NCBI RefSeq assembly: GCF_000183725.1
Contig: NC_014762.1
Span: 124,001-188,000 of the forward strand
From: Sulfuricurvum kujiense DSM 16994
GTDB taxonomy: Bacteria > Campylobacterota > Campylobacteria > Campylobacterales > Sulfurimonadaceae
DNA: 64,000 bases
Direction of reading: 5' to 3'
Part shown: positions 27,293-38,444 of the stretch, one piece after another
Layout of the letters: each line of letters begins with the position of its first letter
Numbering within the stretch: the first letter of the stretch is position 1
The notes under the pieces: model-generated
Seen by the model: the letters and a program-made list of their open reading frames with translations, nothing else
What the model was told of the DNA's origin: nothing
Databases searched by the model: none
Made by a program: the position numbers and the translations under genes

Positions 27293-27960
27293 CGGGAACG
27301 AGTTCGGGGATCGGGGAAGCGATAGCCCAGATATTGCTTCAAAACGGGTATAACGTTATAGGTCTCAGCCGCCGGCGAGGAGATATCCACCATCCTCTCT
27401 TTGAACATTTGCCCTGTGATTTGAGTGATTTGGCAGTGGTCGATATCCTCCAAAAAAAACTGACAGAGATAGAGGATCTGGAGATTCTCGTCAATGCAGC
27501 CGGATTTGGACGGTTTGAGCCGCATGAAGAACTCAGCTCTAAAACGATTACCGACATGATTTCGCTCAATCTGACTACCCCGATTTTACTGGCGAACGCC
27601 TTGATGCGTCCTCTTAAAAAAACAAAAGGGATGATCATCAACATCACTTCGATCGAAGCGACGCGCCATTCAAAATTTTCCGCTCTTTACAGTGCGACCA
27701 AAGCGGGACTTCGGGCATTCGGACTGACACTTTTCGAAGAGACCCGAAACGCCGGAGTTAAAGTCGTTACGATCAATCCCGATATGACGGAAACGCCGTT
27801 TTTTGACGGATTTAGATTCGGGGTGGGAAAAGAGGACGATACGAAACTGTTGACCTCCGATATCGCACAAGCGGTTCAATACCTACTGGATACACGCGAG
27901 GGGATTTGCGTGACCGAAATGACCATTCGCTCACAACGTTTCGGGATAACGAAAAAATAG
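27274..27960 (+). CDS. Short-chain dehydrogenase/reductase
   Basis: The 228-residue protein is a classical SDR: cofactor loop TGTSSGIG at 7-14, NAAG at 74-77 and the catalytic Ser126, Tyr139 and Lys143 (YSATK). An Arg-rich SRRRG after the second strand favours NADP(H). The substrate is unknown. Its start lies 19 bases inside the SPL-family gene, making it the third member of a coupled group. Many SDRs of this size act on small alcohols or ketones. Confidence 0.85.
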   Translation: MATAIVTGTSSGIGEAIAQILLQNGYNVIGLSRRRGDIHHPLFEHLPCDLSDLAVVDILQKKLTEIEDLEILVNAAGFGRFEPHEELSSKTITDMISLNLTTPILLANALMRPLKKTKGMIINITSIEATRHSKFSALYSATKAGLRAFGLTLFEETRNAGVKVVTINPDMTETPFFDGFRFGVGKEDDTKLLTSDIAQAVQYLLDTREGICVTEMTIRSQRFGITKK

Positions 27961-27995
27961 TCGGCGGAACCTTTTTTGCTTTGTCTCTAAAACAT

Positions 27996-28022
27996 TAAAC
28001 TTTTGAACGTTTCGGTCGATAT
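27996..28022 (+). promoter_or_regulatory. Sigma28 (FliA) promoter of fliD
   Basis: TAAA at 27996-27999, 15 bases, then GTCGATAT at 28015-28022, one mismatch from the campylobacterial FliA consensus TAAA-N15-GCCGATAT. fliD starts 39 bases downstream. Confidence 0.83.
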
Positions 28023-28061
28023 ATTAGTTTAAGTAAGCAATATCGAGTAAAAGGATTTGCC

Positions 28062-29774
28062 ATGTCAGGAACAATAAATTCACTCGGATTGGGATCGGGC
28101 GTTTTAACAGCGGATCTTATTGATAAATTAAAAGCAAGTGATGAAGCCGTAAGTGTTACGCCGTTCGATAGCAAAATATCTCTCAATAAGCAAAAATCTC
28201 AGGCTTTAGATCTTTTAAACAGTTTATTGACAACCTTTAAAAGCAGTGTCAATGCCCTTGATAATGACAGTTTGTACCAAAAAAGATCGGTAAGCGGCAC
28301 GAATGACGGTGTGAGCGTGAGTGCGAGTGCAGGTAGCCAGATACGTGATTTTTCAATCGGAATTACCAATATCGCGAAAAAAAATGTAGTGCAATCGGCT
28401 TCTTTTTCCTCTAACACCGATAAAATCGCCAATACGGACGGAAAGCTGAATCTTAATATCAGCGGTAAAAATTACACGATCGACTACACGGCGACAACGA
28501 CGTTGGATGACATCAAGCAGTCTATCAATGATGCCGCCGGATCAGACGTGAGCGCAAGCGTTCTTCAGACCGGGACATCGGCTTACAGTTTGGTGGTAAC
28601 CTCGAAGGTAACGGGAAAAGAGCAGACCATCTCTTTAACGGATATATCCGGTAATTTAAAAAATAACAATTTAGTGAGCGAAGGGGTTGCTTCAGGCTCC
28701 TTTATTGCCGCCGATGATTTTATAGCCAATACCGGAGCAGCGGGTACGATGAGTGTTAATGTCGGAGGGGTCGGATACAATTTTGCGTACGATGATACGA
28801 CAACCCTAGAGCAAATGGTCGATAACATTAACAATGACTCCACTCTTAGCGGCAAAATATCGGCAAGCATCGTACAATACGGAGCGAATGATTATCGTAT
28901 GGTATTAACGCCTAAAGACGGAACGGAAGGGAGTGCAATAACCATTACGGATACACCGTCCAGCGGAACAGGATTGGTGGGCGTTATGACGGGGACGACC
29001 GATAAGGGCGGTTTGGTCAATACGGTACAAAACGGGCAAGACGCGTCATTTACCTTTGACGGGATCGCCATGACTAGATCCACCAATACGATAACCGATA
29101 TTGCGACGGGATTAACCATTAATTTGCTTCAAGACGGGGGAAGTTCGAATATTTCGATTTCTCAGGATCGAGATCAGATTGCAACGGAGCTTGAAGGACT
29201 TGTCAGCAGTTATAACACATTGCAGCAACAACTTGACAGTATGCTCTCTTCCGATAGCGAAGCAGGGACAGTCGGTATTTTTAACGGTGACAATACGATC
29301 CGCAATATCGGTCGAGAAATTACCAAAATGATCAATTCGGTCGATTCAAAAGGGTCTTCGTTAGCGAATTACGGTATCGATTTGACCCGTGACGGGACAA
29401 TGACGTTTGATAAAAGTGTTTTTACTGAAAAAATGGATGCTGATCCGGAAGGGACAGAAGCCTTTTTTAGCGGAAAAACTACGGTAAATTCCGTAGGAAG
29501 TGAAACCTATACAAAAGGTGTATTTACGACACTTTCTGATCTGATGACAAGCTATGTCGGTTCTTCCGGTACCGTTACCAACTTGGTAACCGATACAAAA
29601 AGCGCAACAACGTCTTTAAATGAAGAACGGGCAAAAGCGGTTAAATTGCTAGAAGCACGATACGCGACATTAACGGCAAAATTTGCGGCCTATGATTCTA
29701 TGATCAGCAAATTAAACTCCCAGTTTTCAGCTCTCCAGCAACAAATTGATGCGGCTGCAAATGCCAATAATTAA
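28062..29774 (+). CDS. fliD: Flagellar filament cap protein (HAP2)
   Basis: The 570-residue protein has the FliD N-terminal domain (about 10-105, starting GSGVLTADLIDKLKASDE) and C-terminal domain (about 330-560), with repeated FliD/flagellin-hook IN-type blocks between (NTDGKLNLNISGKNYTIDY and TMSVNVGGVGYNFAYDD are parallel). It caps the growing filament and helps flagellin fold. AAAAGGATTTGCC precedes the ATG. It is driven by a sigma28 promoter, as expected for a late flagellar gene. fliS does not follow; a small protein overlaps its end instead. Confidence 0.95.
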   Translation: MSGTINSLGLGSGVLTADLIDKLKASDEAVSVTPFDSKISLNKQKSQALDLLNSLLTTFKSSVNALDNDSLYQKRSVSGTNDGVSVSASAGSQIRDFSIGITNIAKKNVVQSASFSSNTDKIANTDGKLNLNISGKNYTIDYTATTTLDDIKQSINDAAGSDVSASVLQTGTSAYSLVVTSKVTGKEQTISLTDISGNLKNNNLVSEGVASGSFIAADDFIANTGAAGTMSVNVGGVGYNFAYDDTTTLEQMVDNINNDSTLSGKISASIVQYGANDYRMVLTPKDGTEGSAITITDTPSSGTGLVGVMTGTTDKGGLVNTVQNGQDASFTFDGIAMTRSTNTITDIATGLTINLLQDGGSSNISISQDRDQIATELEGLVSSYNTLQQQLDSMLSSDSEAGTVGIFNGDNTIRNIGREITKMINSVDSKGSSLANYGIDLTRDGTMTFDKSVFTEKMDADPEGTEAFFSGKTTVNSVGSETYTKGVFTTLSDLMTSYVGSSGTVTNLVTDTKSATTSLNEERAKAVKLLEARYATLTAKFAAYDSMISKLNSQFSALQQQIDAAANANN

Positions 29775-30003
29775 GATAAATGTAGAAGAGTGGTCTGAAG
29801 CTTTTCAAAAAGCGATTAATTCAAAGAATATGGGGCAGATCCAAGCATTGATCCGATCGCTTCCCGTCTTTGAAAGGGAGGAAGAGATAAGAGATGTACT
29901 TTTGCAAACAATGGATGCCGAAGCGACCGTATTGGAAATAAGGGAACGTTTGGTTGAGGAGAGAAAGCGGCATAGTCACTTCTATAAAAATAATGTAGTT
30001 TAA
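29761..30003 (+). CDS. Small helical protein after fliD, possible flagellar chaperone
   Basis: The 80-residue protein is Glu/Arg-rich and predicted fully helical (VEEWSEAFQKAINSKNM, LIRSLPVFEREEEIRDVLLQ). It starts inside the last codons of fliD, so translation is coupled. Position and size fit a FliT- or FliS-like export chaperone, since fliD is commonly followed by fliS and fliT, but no family motif was recognised and fliS is absent. An ATG at 29749 is an alternative start. No function can be claimed. Confidence 0.65.
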   Translation: MPIIKINVEEWSEAFQKAINSKNMGQIQALIRSLPVFEREEEIRDVLLQTMDAEATVLEIRERLVEERKRHSHFYKNNVV

Positions 30004-30005
30004 AG

Positions 30006-30021
30006 TTGGTATTTTTATTGC
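30006..30021 (+). promoter_or_regulatory. Sigma54 (RpoN) promoter upstream of pseB
   Basis: TTGGTATTTTTATTGCTTTT has GG and GC exactly 10 bases apart, with the flanking TTGG and TTGC of the -24/-12 consensus. pseB starts 32 bases downstream. It would place the sugar operon with the middle flagellar genes. Confidence 0.75.
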
Positions 30022-30040
30022 TTTTCTTTTTTCAATGTAA

Positions 30041-32184
<2,144 letters not shown>

Positions 32185-32194
32185 AGGAGCATTC

Positions 32195-32881
32195 ATGCGC
32201 GTCGCCATTATCCCCGCCCGAGGCGGAAGCAAACGGATCCCCCGAAAAAATATTAAAACGTTTGCGGGTCTTCCTATCATCGCCCACAGTATCAAAGCGG
32301 CTCAGGAATCGGGGCTGTTTGATCGTATCGTGGTCACGACCGATGATGAAGAGATCGCCGACGTGGCACGCCGTTACGGTGCCGAGATCCCGTTTATGCG
32401 ACCCAAAGAGCTGAGCGACGATCACACCGCTACCATCCCCGTCATCGCTCACGCGATCCAAACACTTCAAAACGATTCGGTTATCGAATACGCCTGCTGT
32501 ATCTATGCCACGGCACCGTTTATCCGCGCGGAAGATATTCGTGATGCCCATAACGCCCTTATAACCCATAACAAACAGTACGCCTTTCCTGTTACAACAT
32601 TCCCGTTTCCGATTCAGCGTGGAGTTAAACGCGATAAAGAGGGAAATATCGAGATGTTTTATCCCGAACATTTCGCCACTCGCAGCCAAGATCTCGAAGA
32701 GGCGTATCACGATGTGGGGCAATTTTATTGGGGAACGGCTGAAGCATGGCTGGAGGGAAGAGCGATCTTCTCCGATGCGGCGACAACGATTGTTTTGCCC
32801 CGTCATCTGGTACAGGACATCGATACGCCGGAAGATTGGACGCGCGCCGAGCTAATGCACAAAGTGCTTCAAGAGCTATGA
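32195..32881 (+). CDS. pseF: Pseudaminic acid cytidylyltransferase
   Basis: The 228-residue protein activates pseudaminic acid as CMP-Pse. The N-terminal PARGGSKRIPRKNIK is the CMP-sugar synthetase signature that binds CTP, and the acceptor-side motifs ATAPFIRAEDI and QFYWG follow. It resembles NeuA but lacks long extensions. It overlaps pseG by ATGA. Confidence 0.95.
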   Translation: MRVAIIPARGGSKRIPRKNIKTFAGLPIIAHSIKAAQESGLFDRIVVTTDDEEIADVARRYGAEIPFMRPKELSDDHTATIPVIAHAIQTLQNDSVIEYACCIYATAPFIRAEDIRDAHNALITHNKQYAFPVTTFPFPIQRGVKRDKEGNIEMFYPEHFATRSQDLEEAYHDVGQFYWGTAEAWLEGRAIFSDAATTIVLPRHLVQDIDTPEDWTRAELMHKVLQEL

Positions 32882-33741
32882 ACCTCCTTATCCGTGCCGA
32901 CTCTTCGAGTAGTATCGGGTTAGGACACATTATGCGCGATGTGGTGTTTGCCGCGCAATATTCGCAGGATTCGGTACGGTTCGCCTGTCAAAATTTGAGC
33001 GGTAATATCATCGATCACATCCCTTATCCCGTCCATATATTAGATTCCAATGATCCTGAAGAACTGATCGCGCTTATTCGAGAGCAGCGTATCGATAGGG
33101 TGGTGTTCGATCACTACGGTATCGATGAGATATTCGAGAAAAAAATCAAAGAAGCGTGCGGTGTTAGTATTCTCTCTTTTGATGACACGTACGAAAAACA
33201 CTATTGTGATATCCTCCTCAACCACAACATCTCAGCGGATAAAAACCGATATGTCGGGTTGGTTCCGCCACATTGTGAACTCCGATGCGGTGGGGAATAT
33301 ACGCTGATACGCGATGAGTTTAAAACCGAAAAGCAGGTCAAGCGGGAAAAACTCTACGATGTTTTTATTGCTATGGGGGGAACCGATCCGACCAATGCGA
33401 CGATGAATATTCTCTCAACCCTAAGCGATGAGATGCGTGTCTGTATCGTAACGACATCGGGTAACCCGCATGTGAGCGAATTGGAAACCTGTGTGCAGGA
33501 GAGAAAAAATATCACCTTGGAGATCGATTCAGCACGGATCGCGCAATTGCTCCATCAAAGCCGCTTGGCGATTATCACCCCCAGTGTAATGGTGCATGAG
33601 GTGCTGTTTATGGAGGTTCCGTTTATAGCCGTACAAACTGCGGCTAATCAAGAGGATATGGTTGTATATTTGCAGCAAGAGGGGTATATCGTGTTAAAGG
33701 AGTGGGATGCAGGTGCGATTGCTCGATTTTACAACGCTTGA
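32878..33741 (+). CDS. pseG: UDP-2,4-diacetamido-2,4,6-trideoxy-beta-L-altropyranose hydrolase
   Basis: The 287-residue GT-B-fold hydrolase removes UDP before condensation with phosphoenolpyruvate. His17 in GLGHIMRD is the catalytic histidine, at the same number as in C. jejuni PseG. MGGTDPTNATMNIL forms the nucleotide site. The frame runs further upstream, but ATG 32878 overlaps the pseF stop and gives the family N-terminus (MNLLIRADSSSSIG). Its end overlaps pseH by 35 bases. Confidence 0.94.
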   Translation: MNLLIRADSSSSIGLGHIMRDVVFAAQYSQDSVRFACQNLSGNIIDHIPYPVHILDSNDPEELIALIREQRIDRVVFDHYGIDEIFEKKIKEACGVSILSFDDTYEKHYCDILLNHNISADKNRYVGLVPPHCELRCGGEYTLIRDEFKTEKQVKREKLYDVFIAMGGTDPTNATMNILSTLSDEMRVCIVTTSGNPHVSELETCVQERKNITLEIDSARIAQLLHQSRLAIITPSVMVHEVLFMEVPFIAVQTAANQEDMVVYLQQEGYIVLKEWDAGAIARFYNA

Positions 33742-34174
33742 GACGCAGCTGCTAACGATGGTGTTAGCATGGCGCAACCATAGCGATATTAGCCGTTGGA
33801 TGGTGAATACGGAGGAAATTTCGATAGAAAATCATCTGCGTTTTGTCGAATCCCTGAAAAATAGAGCGGATAAGCGCTATTTTTTGGTTCAGGATGAAGA
33901 TAGGTATATCGGTGTGATCGATTTTACCGATATTGCTCAAAACTCTGCCGAAATCGGGATATATGCCAACCCTGAGTTACGCGGAGTCGGCGAAGACTTG
34001 ATGCGTACAGTGATCGAGTACGGTTTTACATCACTGAGCGTGAGAACACTGATAGCCTCGGTGTTTGCCGACAACGAGCGGGCTAAACATTTGTACGAAA
34101 AATTCGATTTTATCGAGACAAATCGAACACACTATAACGGCAGAGAGATGATCACTATGGAGTTGAAAAAATGA
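33707..34174 (+). CDS. pseH: UDP-4-amino-4,6-dideoxy-beta-L-AltNAc N-acetyltransferase
   Basis: The 155-residue GNAT protein acetylates the C4 amino group using acetyl-CoA. LRGVGEDLMRTVIEY corresponds to the acetyl-CoA pyrophosphate loop and NERAKHLYEKFDF is the usual C-terminal GNAT helix. AAGGAG precedes the ATG by 4 bases inside pseG. By chemistry it acts before PseG although its gene follows. Confidence 0.92.
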   Translation: MQVRLLDFTTLETQLLTMVLAWRNHSDISRWMVNTEEISIENHLRFVESLKNRADKRYFLVQDEDRYIGVIDFTDIAQNSAEIGIYANPELRGVGEDLMRTVIEYGFTSLSVRTLIASVFADNERAKHLYEKFDFIETNRTHYNGREMITMELKK

Positions 34175-35205
34175 ATATTGCCCACCATAACACAGATGAA
34201 AAAGTCTTTATTATTGCCGAACTCTCCGCCAACCACAACGGCTCGCTCGATACGGCACTGCGTACGATCACAGCGATGAAAGATGCGGGGGCGGATGCGG
34301 TGAAACTCCAAACGTATACCCCCGATACGATCACTCTCGATTGCGACAGTGAAATGTTCACCATTTCGCAGGGAACGCTGTGGGACAAACGGAAATTTCA
34401 CGATCTCTACGCAGAGGCGATGACCCCGTGGGAATGGCATCCTATTCTTTTCGATCATGCCAAAAGTTTGGGGATGGCGGCATTTTCCTCCCCTTTTGAT
34501 GTGAGTGCCGTCGATTTTCTCGAATCGCTCGATGTCCCCGCGTATAAGATCGCCAGTTTTGAGATCACCGATATTCCGCTGATCGAGTATACGGCTGCTA
34601 AGGGAAAACCGATCATCATCTCGACCGGAATCGCCACACTCAGCGATATTGAAGAGGCGTTGGACGCCTGCCGACGTGTCGGAAACGAGCAGATTATGTT
34701 GCTCAAATGTACCTCCGCTTATCCTGCCGCTCTGGAAGAGATGAACCTCCTCACGATAGCTGATATGAAAATTCGCTTCGGAGTGAATGTAGGGTTGAGT
34801 GACCACACGATGAGTTTGGCTGCCCCTATCGCTGCTGTCGCTTTGGGGGCTCGGGTGATCGAGAAGCATTTTATCCTTGATCGAGGTATGGGGGGAGCGG
34901 ATAGCGCCTTTAGTCTGGAGCCGCACGAATTTAAAATGATGGTCGATGCGGTACGCGACACCGAAAAACTGTTGGGGAAAGTGACCTACGAATTAAGTCC
35001 GAAGAGTTTGAAATCGCGCGAGTTTTCCCGCAGTTTGTTTATCGCCGAAGATGTCAAAGAGGGTGAAGTGATTAGCGATAAAAATGTCCGCTCCGTCCGC
35101 CCCGGTTTCGGATTAGCGCCCAAACATCTCAAAGAGATTCTGGGCAAAACGTTTAAAGCGGGCGCTATAAAAGGAACCCCGCTTTCATGGGATCATATCG
35201 GATGA
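34171..35205 (+). CDS. pseI: Pseudaminic acid synthase
   Basis: The 344-residue NeuB-family enzyme condenses the 6-deoxy-AltdiNAc with phosphoenolpyruvate to form pseudaminic acid. The TIM-barrel part (about 1-275) shows IIAELSANHNGSLDTAL, KLQTYTPDTITLD and GLSDHT; the C-terminal SAF/antifreeze-like domain (about 285-344) includes SRSLFIAEDVKEGEVI and NVRSVRPGFGLAP. It overlaps both neighbours by 4 bases. Confidence 0.96.
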   Translation: MNIAHHNTDEKVFIIAELSANHNGSLDTALRTITAMKDAGADAVKLQTYTPDTITLDCDSEMFTISQGTLWDKRKFHDLYAEAMTPWEWHPILFDHAKSLGMAAFSSPFDVSAVDFLESLDVPAYKIASFEITDIPLIEYTAAKGKPIIISTGIATLSDIEEALDACRRVGNEQIMLLKCTSAYPAALEEMNLLTIADMKIRFGVNVGLSDHTMSLAAPIAAVALGARVIEKHFILDRGMGGADSAFSLEPHEFKMMVDAVRDTEKLLGKVTYELSPKSLKSREFSRSLFIAEDVKEGEVISDKNVRSVRPGFGLAPKHLKEILGKTFKAGAIKGTPLSWDHIG

Positions 35206-36206
35206 CGATTTCCGTCGTATCCCATGATGCGGGAAGTTCGGAGATACTGTGCGCATTGATTCGCGAGTATTTTGACCTTGCCTCATGGCATATTTTTGCA
35301 CTGCCTCAAAGTCCTATGGGAAGACTGTGTGAACGATATACTCTCCCCTTCACACCAATCGGTGATCCCGAACAACAGTTTCGTGCCATTCAGCCCGATC
35401 TGCTGTTATTCGGAACGGGATGGCAGGAGAAGATTGAGCGCCCCTATGTCCGTTTTTGCAAAGAACACGCCATTATGAGCGTCGCTTTTTTGGATCATTG
35501 GAGCAACTATCGTGAGCGGTTCGGATTTCCTGAGGGCGGTTGGGAAGAGAATCTGGGAGATTTTACGGCAGTTTCGGATCAAAAAGCGCTCTCTCTTGCC
35601 GAAGCGTTCAATCTCCCCAACCCTGTCGGATTTCAAAATTTTTATCTGCGGGATACGATTGCTCAGGCTCGTCAAAAAGAGCCTCATTCCAACAACAACC
35701 TCCTCTTTTTGAGCGAGCCGACCGATGCGGTGGCGTTGCGTACTTACGGAGATAAAAACTACTGGGGATTTACCCAATACAGTGCACTAGAGGAGATATT
35801 GAAAAATTTTCATCGGTTTGAATGTGCGGGACTTACGATTCGGCTTCATCCTAGTGATAATGGAAGCGGTTATAAAAAGATCCTCAAAGCCTATCCCCAT
35901 ATCCGAGTTCAAATCAATGATGCGGCGGTATGTGAGCTATCTGATCAGCTTTTGAGTGCCAAGATGATCATTGGATTCGATACGATGGCCCTCTATATCG
36001 CGGCACTTTTAGGACGTCCCGTCCTCTCGTATCTCCCCTCGAAAAACAGAGAATTTTTACTCCCGCTTCCGAATGATCGGCAGGTTCGTTCTCTATTAAA
36101 AATCCCACCTAAACTTCTCACTGCTTCGACTTTGAGTAGTGATGATTTCGGTATGGATTTTGCTTTATTTATAAAAACTATAGTTGTAAAAGAGCGAAAT
36201 GTATAA
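35202..36206 (+). CDS. Probable GT-B-like glycosyltransferase or sugar-processing protein, unassigned
   Basis: No specific family was recognised in this 334-residue protein. The end half looks like a GT-B C-terminal domain: LTIRLHPSDNGSGYKKIL, then AKMIIGFDTMALYIAALLGRPVLSY, the kind of phosphate/sugar-nucleotide site found in UDP-sugar hydrolases and sialyltransferase-like proteins. VVSHDAGSSEIL opens a Rossmann-like first half. It has no signal peptide or membrane helix. Its ATG overlaps the pseI stop, so it is made with the Pse enzymes, suggesting a Pse transferase or a regulator of sugar use. That is inference from position. Confidence 0.6.
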   Translation: MTISVVSHDAGSSEILCALIREYFDLASWHIFALPQSPMGRLCERYTLPFTPIGDPEQQFRAIQPDLLLFGTGWQEKIERPYVRFCKEHAIMSVAFLDHWSNYRERFGFPEGGWEENLGDFTAVSDQKALSLAEAFNLPNPVGFQNFYLRDTIAQARQKEPHSNNNLLFLSEPTDAVALRTYGDKNYWGFTQYSALEEILKNFHRFECAGLTIRLHPSDNGSGYKKILKAYPHIRVQINDAAVCELSDQLLSAKMIIGFDTMALYIAALLGRPVLSYLPSKNREFLLPLPNDRQVRSLLKIPPKLLTASTLSSDDFGMDFALFIKTIVVKERNV

Positions 36207-37146
36207 AGCACTGATCATCGGCGCCGGAAGTATCGGCGGACTTATCGACTCTCCGACATCAAAAACGGTTGCGAGTCATGCACATGCTTATAAAAAGCAT
36301 CCGGATACGCAGCTATATGCGATCTGTGAACCCTCAGAACTCAATGTTTTTGCCTTTATGGAGCGGTGGGGAGAGGTACACCATTATGGGTCGATTGATG
36401 AGATTAGCACCGATGAGCTTTATGATATTGTCTCTATCTCTTCGCCGACAAAATCCCATTTTTATGATCTGATCACCTTGCTCAAACGCAGCGATAGCTC
36501 CATGATACTGTGTGAAAAACCTCTTGTTGCAACCCAAGAGGAATTATCTTCCCTCTCCACACTTCTTATGCACAGTGATAAAAAAATACTGGTTCATTTC
36601 GTTCGCCGATACAATAGTGCTTTTATCAACCTCGCGGAGCGGATTCAAAAGGGAGAATTCGGTAAATCATTAGGATTTCAAGGGGTTTGTACCAAAGGGC
36701 TACTCCACAACGGTTCCCATATGATCGCCGTGTTGAGCCATTTTTTAGGCAATGTTACTTCGATAAAACCGTTTCGTGCATCGTTTTGCCATGATGATCT
36801 GTGCGGAGATTTCGGTATATCGCTCGAACGCGGTGACGGAGCTATTTCGGTTCTGAGTCATCCGCCATACTCTTTATTTGAGATAACCTTTTGGTTTGAA
36901 ACGGGTGTGATAAAAATACTCGACGGAGGGGATAAAATCGAAATCTATTCGCGTGTCCCATCGACCTATGAGGGATATTTTTCCCTTGCATTGCAGGAGA
37001 GTATGACGACGAATCTCTCCAATTATGCGTATGATTCAGTAGAATTTTTACTCCGTAAAAGCAAAGAGACGTGCAAAAACATTCTGAGCGAGCATTTCCA
37101 TATTCACAAGATGATTTTTCAAACGCTTGCCAAGGTATACCCATGA
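36199..37146 (+). CDS. Gfo/Idh/MocA-family oxidoreductase
   Basis: The 315-residue protein has an N-terminal Rossmann domain with GAGSIGGLIDSP and the family's catalytic-lysine motif CEKPLVATQEE (about 110). Such enzymes oxidise or reduce sugar nucleotides, often at C3 before transamination. It overlaps the genes on both sides by 4-8 bases. With the following aminotransferase and acetyltransferase it makes an oxidise-aminate-acetylate set, as in WbpB-WbpE-WbpD, that could make a second amino sugar or modify Pse. Confidence 0.82.
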   Translation: MYKALIIGAGSIGGLIDSPTSKTVASHAHAYKKHPDTQLYAICEPSELNVFAFMERWGEVHHYGSIDEISTDELYDIVSISSPTKSHFYDLITLLKRSDSSMILCEKPLVATQEELSSLSTLLMHSDKKILVHFVRRYNSAFINLAERIQKGEFGKSLGFQGVCTKGLLHNGSHMIAVLSHFLGNVTSIKPFRASFCHDDLCGDFGISLERGDGAISVLSHPPYSLFEITFWFETGVIKILDGGDKIEIYSRVPSTYEGYFSLALQESMTTNLSNYAYDSVEFLLRKSKETCKNILSEHFHIHKMIFQTLAKVYP

Positions 37147-38444
37147 AGAAACTCGCCATAAACGGCGGAGAGAAACTCCGCACGACACCGTTTCCCGCCT
37201 ATAACACGATCGGAATCGAAGAAGAAGAGGCGGTTTTGCGTGTCTTGCGCAGTGGAAAGCTCTCGACGTTTTTGGGGACATGGCATGATGACTTTTTCGG
37301 CGGTCCAGAAGTGCGTGCATTGGAATCGGAATGGGCAGCATATTTCGGTGTCAAACACGCGATCAGCGTCAACTCCGCGACATCGGGGCTTTATGCAGCG
37401 ATCGGAGCGTGCGGAATCAGTCCGGGGGATGAGGTGATCGTCAGCGCTTATACTATGAGTGCCTCGGCGACTGCCGCATTGGTGTACGGTGCTATCCCTA
37501 TCTTCGCCGACATCGAAGAGGATTTTTATTGTCTCGATGTCAAAAGTATCGAAACCAAGATTACCCCTCGAACCAAAGCGATTATTGTGGTTGATATTTT
37601 CGGACAGCCTTATGATGTCGAAGCGATCAACACATTAGCGAAAAAATATAATCTTTTTGTCATCGAAGATACGGCGCAAGCTCCGGGTGCGATGCTGGGT
37701 GAAAAATATGCGGGAACACTCGGTGACATCGGGGTCTATTCGCTCAACTACCACAAACACATCCATAGCGGGGAGGGGGGAATCATCGTTACCGATGATG
37801 ATGTCTTAGCCGATAAAATCCGCCTTATCCGCAACCATGCCGAAGCGGTTCTCTCTGCACGTGGGATCAAAGATAAATCAGAACTCATCAATATGGTCGG
37901 TTATAACTACCGAATGACGGAGATTGAAGCGTCTATCGCCCGTTGTCAGCTTAAAAAACTTCCCTCTTTGCTGACGCAAAGACTCGAAAATACTGCATAT
38001 TTCAATGAACAGTTGGCACAAATTCCCTGCATAAAGCCGACCAAAATCCGCGAGGGGGCAAAACACGCGTTTTACGTCCATCCGTTGCAGTTCGATGCAG
38101 AGGTCGCAGGAATGCATCGCAACCGTTTTATCGATGCGGTCAAAGCGGAACTCCCTCCGACATTGCTGCGTGAGGAGTCGGTAGTGCTGCTTAGCTACGG
38201 CTATGTCAAACCGCTCTATCTTCAACCTCTCTATCAGGAAAAAATCGCATTCGGACGGGACGGTTATCCGTTTAATCTCAGCGAAGTTACCTACCCGAAA
38301 GGGCTCTGTCCGATAACCGAAGAGATGCATTTTAATCGCCTCGTCACCCATGAATTTATGCGTCCTGGAATGGGCAAAGCGGATATGGACGATGTCGTAC
38401 AAGCCTTTGTCAAAGTATGGGACAACAGAGCGGAGCTTGTATGA
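37143..38444 (+). CDS. DegT/DnrJ/EryC1/StrS-family aminotransferase
   Basis: The 433-residue PLP enzyme has the Schiff-base lysine Lys205 in NYHKHIHSGEGG and the ring-stacking segment EDTAQAPGA. It differs from PseC in sequence and is about 60 residues longer, with a C-terminal extension (FGRDGYPFNLSEVTYPKGL). It presumably aminates a keto-sugar nucleotide made by the adjacent Gfo/Idh enzyme. ATG 37143 overlaps the previous stop; the frame extends upstream but only through the neighbouring gene. Confidence 0.86.
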   Translation: MKKLAINGGEKLRTTPFPAYNTIGIEEEEAVLRVLRSGKLSTFLGTWHDDFFGGPEVRALESEWAAYFGVKHAISVNSATSGLYAAIGACGISPGDEVIVSAYTMSASATAALVYGAIPIFADIEEDFYCLDVKSIETKITPRTKAIIVVDIFGQPYDVEAINTLAKKYNLFVIEDTAQAPGAMLGEKYAGTLGDIGVYSLNYHKHIHSGEGGIIVTDDDVLADKIRLIRNHAEAVLSARGIKDKSELINMVGYNYRMTEIEASIARCQLKKLPSLLTQRLENTAYFNEQLAQIPCIKPTKIREGAKHAFYVHPLQFDAEVAGMHRNRFIDAVKAELPPTLLREESVVLLSYGYVKPLYLQPLYQEKIAFGRDGYPFNLSEVTYPKGLCPITEEMHFNRLVTHEFMRPGMGKADMDDVVQAFVKVWDNRAELV

